From assembly GCF_001949145.1 (NCBI RefSeq), contig NW_019091362.1, positions 5,740,991 to 5,755,294 of the forward strand: a stretch of DNA of 14,304 nucleotides, in the 5' to 3' direction. The DNA comes from Acanthaster planci. Its lineage: Eukaryota > Echinodermata > Asteroidea > Valvatida > Acanthasteridae. The translations under genes were made by a program, and so were the position numbers. The notes beneath the pieces were generated by a model. That model made no database searches. It was not told the DNA's origin and saw only the letters and a program-made list of their open reading frames with translations. Shown piece by piece: positions 10,101 through 14,304 of the stretch (positions within the stretch are counted from its first letter, which is position 1; each line of letters opens with the position of its first letter).

Positions 10101-13100
10101 ATGATGGTCAAGATGGTTCCTGATACAGCAGAAATCAAGCGTACACCACCGTCCTAAGGGTTGGAGGAGTTGTCATTCAACAGGAATATCATTGGCCATG
10201 TTGGTATAAATTTATTCTTTAGGCCCAGCATGCAACAGTATCCGAAAACAAACTAAAACAAAGTATGACTGTCAGAAATGCAGCAATGTTCAGATTGTGT
10301 TAAAGAGCACCTTTAAGAGAAAACATGTTTTTTCTGATTTCACTTGTTGAAATCAATATGGAAGCATCCAAAATCGAACGCAGTGTCATTTGTCTTCAGA
10401 GCTCAACTATAACAAGCTAAATAGGGGTTTTTTTCTGTTAATGCCAAGATGTGAATTCTGAATGTAGATTGCATCATTGGGAGAAAACACAGAAAACGAG
10501 GGGAACCCTTGCCCTGTGTTAGTAATGAATAAGCCCTTGTCTCTGCCAAACAATGGCTACAAACAATGGCTACACGCTGAACAATTTGTACTCGACCATT
10601 TGTATTTGTGGAGACAATGCAATTGTTGTAAAATATGGTTACTCTACGATAATGGACCAAAACATTGTGGGCAGTCAAAATTTCCAAGCCTCCAGAAACT
10701 CTGTCCAAATTTTCCTCACAATATTAAACCTTCCCAGACCAACACCTGGTCAGGCAGACTAGTAATGTTCCTTCAATCCCATCTATCACATAGAGTTACC
10801 ATGTGGGGATTAGATTATAATCACTGTGAAATACCTAAGTACCCCGTAAGGGTGAACCATATGGTACTTGCAACTTGTATTGGTGACTAGATAAAAATGG
10901 AATTGTCACAGATGAAGAGCTTTCAGAAATTGTCCATATACAAGGCTGAGAAGAACTGAACTGTAAAAGGGAAAAACCCACCTCAGCCGCACAGAGGATT
11001 CTGGTAGGAGAGGTGGCAGTCTTAACACAGGCAAGCTTGTGAATGCAAGATCTCACCGGAGTGAACATGTGATGGAACTACATGAAAAAACGATCAAAGC
11101 AAGAAGTAGCAGAGAAATAGACATCTCCGACGGCTCAAAGCTGTAGATTGACATTTCATTTCCAACACTTTTATCCCTTCAGCTGAAAAATTGGATATAA
11201 GATCAAACCAATCAGATTTCCCTTGGTGGTTTGGTTTTCTTAACGTTGGCCTTTGTACCTGATTAAAAGTGTAGATCTTGACATCGTGCAGCGTGTAATA
11301 GTACACCTGGTTAACGTTAGCAAGACGCATTCCCAGAATCTTCTCGCCCACGTCCAGTCTTTGAGTCTACAAACCAGAACATTTATACCAACAGTTAATC
11401 TGATGAACTACTTTCCTGTGGTTCATAAGTTTTTTCTTGATGAAAATTAAAGCAACTATTACAAGGAGATATGACCGAAAAATATTTCATCCGTAACTGT
11501 CACACGACAGATTTATTTTGATATCCTCTGTGACCAGGATGTATACGAAAAATCACTGACACTAATCAACACGAAAATAGGAACCTAACAATGACAAAGC
11601 AGTTGACTTTTTAAAAGGAAAAAAAATGCCCAGAATGACAATTTGCTGTGCTGGTAGAAATAAAAATATCCTCCCTCACCAGTTCAAAGGTGTCCAGTCT
11701 CCACACTCTTATTGTGCCATCTTTGGAGCTTGATATCAGCAGAGGATCAGATGGATGCATCACCAGGCCTACAAACAAGATTAGACCAACAGTTAACAGG
11801 CCCTGTAATACTCACCACCAGCACAGCCCATTTTAATTTTCATTCGCTAAACAAGAAATTCAGCCAACATTTTGCACTGGTCGAGCATGGAATCCTTGCC
11901 CATGCGTACCAGCCATTATTCCTCACTCACCAATGCTACACGTGTACATGTTAACCTAAGCAGAGATTTACCAAAGCAGATAGCCACAAACATTGTTACA
12001 GGTCCTGTTTGAACTTCAACCAAACAACACCTTTTTGTGTGCATTTTTACAAGCAATCTCAGTTTTTGTGCAAGTACAATGTAGATTTTATTTTACAAAC
12101 CTGTGGTGAAAATCAGTTTTGGCAAAAACCATGTTTAGTAGATTGAAGAAAGCATTTACTGAGTGGCTTGCACTGTTCACAAAACAAGATCTGAAATTCC
12201 ATGAGAACCAACATTGGAGCTACTGCACAATCCTACAGCAAGATTTCCATACAAATAAGAACCCTGTGTCTCCAGCAGGCTGTGCAAACAATAAAAAAAT
12301 ACTGCGAATATCATAGCTGTAATGGAAATGAACTGAAACTGAATGATGCTCACGGGAGTTTTGTTTGAAAGCAACCTTTTCCTCGAAGAGTTTGCTTTGA
12401 AAAATTTGGCCAAGGCCTTCAGTTCAAAATGCAGGGTTGGTTGGGACATTATTACAAACCTTTCAAGTTGAATACAGGCGTTTCACAATAGTGCGCCACC
12501 AAGAGTTTGCAATGCATTGGCCAATCACAGTGCATAAAATCTGTCGACCAAATGCAAGTTTGGAAAGGGTCGACAGATTTCGCGCATTGTGATTGGCCAA
12601 TGCCTTGCAAACTCTTGGTGGCGCACTTTTATGGATCGCCCATATTGACAAGGCAAAGCCCATGTGTGATTTAAAGTATTACATCTCGTGTCACTGCAAA
12701 CATCTAACAAAAAAAAACAAAGCACACTAACAACGAGAGTCCATTGTTATTGCACCGTACTTCTTTTGTTAGATGTTCATAGTGTAGCTAAAGTGTGGAT
12801 CACATTGGAAAGTGGGTGTCAACTGACTCACCTGTGACGCAATCATAGTGCCCAATGAATTCATGCACCTGACTGTACACTACAGCATTCCACACTTTGA
12901 TGGAGCCATCCATGGCAGCTGTAATGAAGTACTCTAAACGGCGGTAGAAAACACAGCTGAGGATGCGGAATGGACAAAGAAACCTTAAGACAAGAAGGTT
13001 TCCAAGATGAGGTCAGCCAAAAAAGGATGTTTTGCTGTAATACCAACTAAAGTAAAGGACCTCATATTTTTAAGAAATTTAATGTTAAAATATCTTCAAA

Positions 13101-14081
13101 TGTCAATATGCCAGACAACTTAATTTGAGAAGCTTTCTTGCTAACCCAAATAAATGAATCTATGATTATACAGGATTATGTTCCGATGGTATTCAAACAA
13201 CTTCACATCTCCACATAAAATCATGTTCAAATTGGGATTAGATCCACAATGAATGTTTTCACGTCAAAGGTAAGAAATTATGATGAAACGCCAAATTTCA
13301 ATTCAGCACAATAACTGCATTCTATTCATGCCCAGTTGCCCCTTCTGCATCAAATGGATGAAGGCTATTTTTTATGAAACATACCAATGCCTAAAAACGG
13401 ACTTGAGGCTATACAAGTATGATGTCAGAAGGGAGCATTTTTGGTCTAATCTAAACACTGCAGTTTCCTAGTTAGATTCACTAAGTTTTAGCTTCAAAGT
13501 ATTGTCCAATTAACCTTGGACAACAACACCGTTTGACAGTATCAAACGGTAGCTTTCCTGGTAACAGACAGAACAATTGTCCAACACAATGAATTAAGAG
13601 TCCACCAGTTCCCTTGACAGCCACAAAAAGATTCACTCGACACAACCCCAAACCTGTCCCATTGTTGTCATGTCCACCTGGCAAATTTTCATCAAATCGT
13701 ACTCAAACATTTGGTTCAATTTGAGTTTTCCCTTAAATGGCACAGCTGGGGGGGGGTGTCCAGACAAAATGGCTGTGACTGAGACAAAACAGCCTACAGA
13801 GGGTCGCAGTATTATGTGCAAGCAAAATGAAACATTTTGCCCATGGCTGACATGGAGTACTGAGGCCCACCAAACTTGGTACTTTGCCTTGTCAGTGCTG
13901 TCTCATGCCAGTTGCGAATGAAGAAGATCTGTTTGTTGGTCTGGTAGTCTATGATATGCACCCCCTCATCACATAGCACCACCAGCTGGCGAAGCCTCTT
14001 GTCTATCTGTAGGTCTCGCACCCAATCGTCCGAGGTGATCTGGCACTCGATAGGTCGACCTGGGGTCAGTGGGTCACGCAG
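971..14081 (-). CDS. Large WD40-repeat protein, WDR97 (KIAA1875)-like, partial: 19 exons, both ends outside the window
   Basis: This spliced gene has 19 exons that join in phase to about 814 codons with no stop. Joined segments: 14081-13871, 12933-12832, 11768-11680, 11366-11259, 11077-10982, 10153-10079, 9879-9712, 9203-8976, 8607-8536, 8206-8136, 7471-7333, 6531-6463, 5896-5781, 5383-5264, 4568-4399, 3688-3512, 3162-3007, 2167-2079, 1157-971. Residues 1-530 of the fragment show at least eleven WD40-like blades (DGSIKVWN, DGTIRVWR, DKVVRVWA, DGLVKLWD), so two propellers are likely. Residues 530-814 form a charged, partly acidic tail. WD propellers are protein-binding scaffolds, and no catalytic motif is visible. 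No start codon is assignable, because the first exon seen begins mid-protein. WDR97-like is the best family guess; WDR87-like or another ciliary WD protein is the alternative. The gene structure is nearly certain; the name is moderate. Confidence 0.9.
1158..2078 (-). other. Intron 18 (921 bp)
   Basis: It is bounded by CAGCCT|gtaagt and tatgaccag|GAG. It is AT-rich without long open frames on either strand. A TAGGCCTA palindrome occurs near 1589-1596. Nothing else recognisable. Confidence 0.85.
2079..2167 (-). CDS. Exon 18: GYIPNSVIR element
   Basis: The acceptor is gaaatccacttcag and the donor is CAGCCT before gtaagt, both strong. The exon enters in phase 1 and ends on a codon boundary with 29 codons. 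It encodes GYIPNSVIRSIMGYRHTLE, then PIPESPWKLQP. The segment DGYIPNSVIR is compact and hydrophobic between two disordered regions, which suggests a conserved docking motif. That is inference. Confidence 0.92.
2168..3006 (-). other. Intron 17 (839 bp)
   Basis: It lies between the donor at 3006 (gtgaga) and the acceptor at 2168. It has two telomere-like units, GGGTTAGGGTTA, near 2845-2856, too short to be a telomeric insertion. No coding segment in phase is visible. Confidence 0.85.
3007..3162 (-). CDS. Exon 17: Glu-rich acidic stretch
   Basis: The donor is CCAGATG before gtgaga. The acceptor is gtcgtggaaacag, whose pyrimidine tract is poor, but it is the only one that keeps phase with exon 16. 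After a split Asp codon come 51 codons, including DEIEAEEPTQVKVEEAAGD, EDVMEGEEEAELKGLSEEE and EDYNPWPIAPD. About 40 percent of residues are Asp or Glu. It ends in a Trp/Pro motif that runs into exon 18. Confidence 0.88.
3163..3511 (-). other. Intron 16 (349 bp)
   Basis: It has a strong donor (gtgaga) and a poor-pyrimidine acceptor (ggaaacag). No repeat or RNA gene is visible. Confidence 0.85.
3512..3688 (-). CDS. Exon 16: charged linker, FDELDKLSHAKPRVRFG
   Basis: The acceptor is gttgatggttcag and the donor is ATTCAAG before gtgaga. The exon enters and leaves in phase 1, with 58 new codons. It encodes EYESSSPTLSFDELDKLSH, then AKPRVRFGSLRPPLGEPVA and QQEGDELDSEKPKESQIQ. It moves from basic to acidic and is of low complexity towards the end, so it is likely disordered. 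No known domain is recognised. Confidence 0.92.
3689..4398 (-). other. Intron 15 (710 bp)
   Basis: It lies between CCCAG|gtgaga and ggttcag. It contains short open frames on both strands with no WD or other motif and no splice sites in the needed phase. I see nothing functional. Confidence 0.85.
4399..4568 (-). CDS. Exon 15: linker, basic and Ser/Pro-rich
   Basis: The acceptor is ctcttccccccag and the donor is AGCCCAG before gtgaga. Two bases are carried in and one out. It encodes FNIANLPTFPTDAVLRRHI, then QQSADHLQRHRLSIAPPRD and SSPVVASSLSP. There is no WD motif. The RRHIQQSADHLQRHRL stretch is basic and could form a short helix; the Ser/Pro end looks disordered. Confidence 0.92.
4569..5263 (-). 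other. Intron 14 (695 bp)
   Basis: It starts with the moderate donor gtaacc and ends with a C-rich acceptor, ttccccccag. No repeat or exon is recognised. Confidence 0.85.
5264..5383 (-). CDS. Exon 14: exit from the propeller, YLPLYYMEKLLDG
   Basis: The acceptor is ccttttgtcatag and the donor is CTCTG before gtaacc, a moderate donor. One base completes a Ser codon; then 39 codons follow and two bases are carried out. The product reads YITVSTYLPLYYMEKLL, then NFKDEEVEEPIRFNPDLQL. The second half is acidic and carries a proline-bounded segment, leading out of the WD region into the tail. The join to exon 15 restores a Trp codon. Confidence 0.93.
5384..5780 (-). other. Intron 13 (397 bp)
   Basis: It lies between GTCAG|gtacga and tgtcatag. 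There is no element of note. Confidence 0.85.
5781..5896 (-). CDS. Exon 13: WD40 strand d LWDLTN and last blade
   Basis: The acceptor is cctatacttgcag and the donor is GTCAG before gtacga. The exon is 38 codons plus two bases. It encodes LWDLTNTLVRELCFDASLR, then SVCFANERGDLLVGFQNHV. The LWD completes the blade of exon 12. SVCFANERGDLLVGFQNHV is a further blade, which runs into exon 14 as SYITVSTYL. It appears to close the second propeller. Confidence 0.95.
5897..6462 (-). other. Intron 12 (566 bp) with a MITE
   Basis: It lies between GTTAAG|gtacat and atacttgcag. Its first third on the transcript is a 168-bp palindromic element (6250-6417), starting 45 bp after the donor. The rest is featureless AT-rich sequence. 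Confidence 0.88.
6250..6417. mobile_element. Palindromic (foldback) MITE, copy 1, 168 bp
   Basis: The two halves are inverted copies of each other. The left arm starts CGGGCAATTCACAG and contains AAGAGTTTGCAA; the right arm read on the other strand starts CGGGCGATTCACAG and contains AGAGTTTGCAA. Arms are about 75 bp with a short centre. Flanks are AA on the left and TA on the right, compatible with a mutated TA target duplication as in Tc1/mariner-type elements. It has no coding capacity, so it would have been moved by an enzyme encoded elsewhere. A second copy of the same length lies at 12475-12642. Confidence 0.9.
6463..6531 (-). CDS. Exon 12: WD40 blade, LGLFATTSNDGLVK
   Basis: The acceptor is ttgcaccaaaccag and the donor is GTTAAG before gtacat. 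The exon is 23 codons in phase 0: VTALCSCQSLGLFATTSND, then GLVK. It joins exon 13 as SNDGLVKLWDLTN, a textbook WD40 blade end. The donor lies 45 bp from a 168-bp palindromic MITE in the following intron. Confidence 0.93.
6532..7332 (-). other. Intron 11 (801 bp)
   Basis: It lies between AAGATG|gtgagc and caaaccag. It holds a small hairpin at 6744-6762 (CAGCATT, five-base loop, AATGCTG). The 11-mer GCATTATTCGA occurs at 6746-6756 and again at 6862-6872. Otherwise nothing recognisable. Confidence 0.85.
6744..6762. repeat. Short perfect inverted repeat (7-bp stem)
   Basis: CAGCATT and AATGCTG flank the loop ATTCG. The overlapping 11-mer GCATTATTCGA recurs 116 bp to the right. This could be a remnant of a small element, or chance. 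Confidence 0.5.
7333..7471 (-). CDS. Exon 11: blade strand d VIHVYELLDEL and a polar insert
   Basis: The acceptor is cctgtttcttcctag, with a good pyrimidine tract, and the donor is AAGATG before gtgagc. It carries one base of a split codon and then 46 codons. After VIHVYELLDELETNDAV comes a polar loop with IGDENCNSSK and HTHLKEHEHTKM. The His/Lys/Glu-rich insert lies between two blades and probably loops off the propeller surface. Confidence 0.93.
7789..7809. repeat. Perfect inverted repeat, ATCAGGCCA / TGGCCTGAT
   Basis: Two 9-bp arms are separated by three bases (ACA). On the transcript it would form a GC-rich hairpin. No neighbouring promoter or terminator role is expected inside a eukaryotic intron. 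Confidence 0.6.
7950..7965. repeat. 16-bp perfect palindrome TACATACATGTATGTA
   Basis: The sequence reads the same on both strands. Such TACATGTA palindromes are simple-sequence-like and usually carry no assigned role. Confidence 0.6.
8136..8206 (-). CDS. Exon 10: short WD40 exon, SLCMVLPN, found by phase
   Basis: Exon 9 ends on a codon boundary, but exon 11 needs two bases carried in, so an exon of 3n+2 bases was required here. This 71-base segment fits. The acceptor is ccatcacctag, the donor is AACAA before gtgagt, and there is no stop in the required frame. It encodes ITCSLCPSLISMLGYSLCM and VLPN, and joins exon 11 as VLPNNVIHVYELL, a sensible blade. An alternative acceptor at 8170 would give an exon in the wrong phase. 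Confidence 0.82.
8207..8535 (-). other. Intron 9 (329 bp)
   Basis: It lies between AAAATG|gtgagt and catcacctag. It is AT-rich. Nothing further is seen. Confidence 0.82.
8536..8607 (-). CDS. Exon 9: WD40 strand d, VVRVWAVEL
   Basis: The acceptor is tgatttggacag and the donor is AAAATG before gtgagt. The exon is 24 codons in phase 0: VVRVWAVELTGPKSLQ, then VKLTCRKM. Joined to exon 8 it gives SCGSDKVVRVWAVEL, a canonical WD40 ending. The intron therefore cuts between the turn and strand d. Confidence 0.93.
8608..8975 (-). other. Intron 8 (368 bp)
   Basis: It lies between GACAAG|gtttgt and tttggacag. It has a G-run near 8740-8746 on the plus strand. Nothing else is recognised. Confidence 0.85.
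8976..9203 (-). CDS. Exon 8: WD40-like blades, LIFAGLNSGQIILLEA and LMSCGSDK
   Basis: This is the longest exon, 76 codons in phase 0. The acceptor is ccggctttcag and the donor is GACAAG before gtttgt, a less common but acceptable donor. It encodes ESLIFAGLNSGQIILLEAQ, KAHLGQVSALEC and, at its end, LMSCGSDK. The first motif is a full blade. The HLGQVSALE stretch is the GH-loop and strand a of the next, whose strand d is in exon 9. Confidence 0.94.
9204..9711 (-). other. Intron 7 (508 bp)
   Basis: It lies between AAGCTG|gtgagt and ggctttcag. Short open frames run across it next to exons 7 and 8, but they are just frame extension past the splice sites. Confidence 0.85.
9712..9879 (-). CDS. Exon 7: WD40-like blade, IYTVMATGDVLVFNSATNP
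   Basis: The acceptor is ttgccgggtgtcag and the donor is AAGCTG before gtgagt. The exon is 56 codons in phase 0. It encodes ILTDLVYDPKHDMIYTVM, then ATGDVLVFNSATNPCTADQL and LPDESVLCLALFKL. TGDVLVFN is a strand c/d with Phe in place of Trp. This exon is visibly richer in G and C at third positions than the surrounding introns, as expected for coding sequence. Confidence 0.94.
10079..10153 (-). CDS. Exon 6: WD40 strand c/d, DGGVRLISAVSG
   Basis: The acceptor is ccaacccttag and the donor is TACCAG before gtgaga. The exon is 25 codons in phase 0, encoding DGGVRLISAVSGTILTIIY and PMATYQ. It joins exon 5 as ILCAAEDGGVRLIS, a normal blade end, followed by the first strand of the next blade. It is too short to stand out as an open frame; phase and motif continuity identify it. 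Confidence 0.92.
10154..10981 (-). other. Intron 5 (828 bp) with possible decayed repeat
   Basis: It lies between GCTGAG|gtgggt and acccttag. A 137-codon open frame on the plus strand (10477-10890, TTG start) overlaps a 101-codon one on the minus strand. Neither shows a domain, and 10480-10750 looks like a low-copy dispersed repeat rather than a gene. It includes a 13-bp tandem duplication. Confidence 0.7.
10548..10573. repeat. Perfect 13-bp direct tandem duplication
   Basis: AAACAATGGCTAC is present twice head to tail with no mismatch. Being identical, the duplication is probably recent or under slippage turnover. Confidence 0.9.
10982..11077 (-). CDS. Exon 5: WD40 blade start, ILCAAE
   Basis: The acceptor is catgtag (weak pyrimidine tract) and the donor is GCTGAG before gtgggt. 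The exon is 32 codons in phase 0, reading FHHMFTPVRSCIHKLACVK, then SPTRILCAAE. Strands a and b of a blade are here. The turn and strand c/d follow in exon 6 as DGGVRLISA, so the intron falls exactly before the DG turn. The acceptor could be shifted by a few codons. Confidence 0.87.
11259..11366 (-). CDS. Exon 4: divergent WD40 blade, YYTLHDVKIYTFNQ
   Basis: The acceptor is ctggtttgtag and the donor is AATCAG before gtacaa. The exon is 36 codons in phase 0. It encodes TQRLDVGEKILGMRLANVN and then QVYYYTLHDVKIYTFNQ, a blade in which the usual D-G-T turn is replaced by LHDV and the final Trp by Tyr. The pattern of alternating hydrophobic residues is kept. Confidence 0.92.
11367..11679 (-). other. 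Intron 3 (313 bp)
   Basis: It lies between GAACTG|gtgagg and tggtttgtag. No feature is recognised. Confidence 0.85.
11680..11768 (-). CDS. Exon 3: canonical WD40 blade, SSSKDGTIRVWRLDT
   Basis: The acceptor is cttgtttgtag and the donor is GAACTG before gtgagg. It enters in phase 1 and ends on a codon boundary. The product completes GHYDCVTGLVMHPSDPLLI and continues SSSKDGTIRVWRLDTFEL, the clearest WD40 blade in the window: GH dipeptide, hydrophobic strand a, LLISSSKDGTIRVW strands b to d. Confidence 0.95.
11769..12831 (-). other. Intron 2 (1063 bp) with a MITE
   Basis: This is the largest complete intron, between CACAG|gtgagt and gtttgtag. It contains the second 168-bp palindromic element (12475-12642). 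Open frames on both strands across it have no domain and mostly read through the palindrome. Confidence 0.88.
12475..12642. mobile_element. Palindromic (foldback) MITE, copy 2, 168 bp, TA target duplication
   Basis: It is bounded on both sides by TA (12473-12474 and 12643-12644). Arms begin CAGGCG on the left and, read on the other strand, TGGGCG on the right. The inner arms match very well: GTGCGCCACCAAGAGTTTGC against its inverted partner near 12604-12625, then AAATCTGTCGACC / GGTCGACAGATTT around an 18-base loop. Length and sequence match copy 1, so this is one family. There is no open frame for a transposase. Confidence 0.94.
12832..12933 (-). CDS. Exon 2: canonical WD40 blade, ITAAMDGSIKVWN
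   Basis: The acceptor is ttctaccgccgtttag and the donor is CACAG before gtgagt, both strong. The exon enters and leaves in phase 1 and encodes YFITAAMDGSIKVWNAVVY, then VHEFIGHYDCVT. DGSIKVW is the typical strand c/d of a WD40 blade. The GHYDCVTG that follows is the GH dipeptide and first strand of the next blade, completed in exon 3. The reading frame is confirmed by the join at each side. Confidence 0.93.
12934..13870 (-). other. Intron 1 (937 bp)
   Basis: It lies between exon 1 and ttctaccgccgtttag. It contains two small hairpins at 13502-13550 and a run of nine G near 13748-13756. No exon in phase is seen. Confidence 0.85.
13502..13550. repeat. Two adjacent perfect hairpins
   Basis: TTGTCCAA / TTGGACAA (8-bp arms, six-base loop, 13502-13523) is followed directly by ACCGTTTGA / TCAAACGGT (9-bp arms, five-base loop, 13528-13550). 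Another ATTGTCCAA lies about 50 bp further right, so this may be the end of a decayed inverted-repeat element. Confidence 0.65.
13871..14081 (-). CDS. Exon 1 of the fragment: WD40 blade with DDWVRDLQID and VLCDEGVHIIDY
   Basis: On the minus strand the acceptor is ttgcactcag before CTGCGTGACC. The exon is in phase 0 and runs 70 codons plus one base. It reads through a short polar entry into DDWVRDLQIDKRLRQLVVL, then CDEGVHIIDY and IRNWHETALT, a degenerate blade whose strand d is GVHIIDY. I chose the donor at 13871 (TTTG followed by gtgggc) because it joins to exon 2 as KFEYFITAAMDG. A second GT twelve bases upstream (exon end 13883) keeps the same phase and would drop four residues. The acceptor phase means that at least one more coding exon lies to the right of the window. 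Confidence 0.85.
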
Positions 14082-14304
14082 CTGAGTGCAAAAATGTACA
14101 AAGTTAAAAATGGACTTCTGAAGTTTCTTGATCTTCTTGAGAGGAAGATACCAGGGCTGCGTTAGAAGCTATTAACTTTGTATCTAAAAAGAGCTAGTAC
14201 CTGAAAAGAATGAACAAAGGTAATCAAATGTTCACTTTATCTACAATTAAATGTTTGTTAATAGTTTTCCATTTCTACATTGGTCTGTTGATAGTTTTCC
14301 ATTT
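14082..14304 (-). other. Upstream intron, partial
   Basis: The acceptor for exon 1 is at its left end. A second acceptor-like sequence (cattcttttcag) lies near 14202-14213 on the transcript strand, but the sequence after it soon meets a stop and no good donor follows. TAGTTTTCCATTT occurs twice near the right edge (14265-14277 and 14292-14304). Confidence 0.6.

Noticed and set aside
10477-10890. 137-codon plus-strand open frame as a nested gene
   Set aside because: It starts at TTG, shows no domain or start context, and competes with an open frame on the other strand; kept only as a possible repeat.
12463-12725. Overlapping 66-codon open frames on the minus strand
   Set aside because: They are translations of the palindromic element and change with its two arms.
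14202-14304. Further upstream exon after the acceptor-like cattcttttcag
   Set aside because: The frame meets a stop within about a dozen codons and there is no convincing donor in the phase needed by exon 1.
1-14304. tRNA or rRNA genes, bacterial promoters or terminators
   Set aside because: No box A/B pair, cloverleaf or rRNA-like block was seen, and the window is intron-rich animal DNA where prokaryotic signals have no meaning.

Overview
The window looks like nuclear DNA of a marine invertebrate animal, most likely a deuterostome (echinoderm, hemichordate or amphioxus). The sequence is AT-rich, all long coding capacity lies in short exons bounded by GT/AG splice sites, introns run from about 180 to 1060 bp, and there are minisatellites and palindromic MITEs. 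The lineage guess is inference; the eukaryotic gene structure is read directly.

One gene explains the window. It lies on the minus strand, is transcribed from the right edge towards the left edge, and is open at both ends. I could chain 19 exons between 14081 and 971 whose splice phases all agree. They give about 814 codons without a stop. The first ~530 residues (14081 to about 5264) form at least eleven WD40-type blades, with clear strand-d motifs such as DGSIKVWN, DGTIRVWR, DKVVRVWA and DGLVKLWD. This is enough for two beta-propellers once the missing N-terminus is added. The rest (5383 to 971) is a linker with a basic patch, a very acidic Glu-rich stretch, a short conserved-looking GYIPNSVIR element and a charged helical segment. 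The architecture best fits the large WDR97 (KIAA1875)-like WD-repeat proteins. That name is a moderate-confidence assignment from architecture and remembered family features, not from a search.

The non-coding parts are introns. Two hold copies of the same 168-bp palindromic MITE (6250-6417 and 12475-12642), apparently with TA target duplications and CCAAT-box-like sequences in their arms. The intron after the last certain exon holds nine 28-bp tandem repeats (491-742) in which two variants alternate. Several small perfect hairpins lie in other introns. No tRNA, rRNA, CRISPR array, prokaryotic gene or second gene on the plus strand could be supported.
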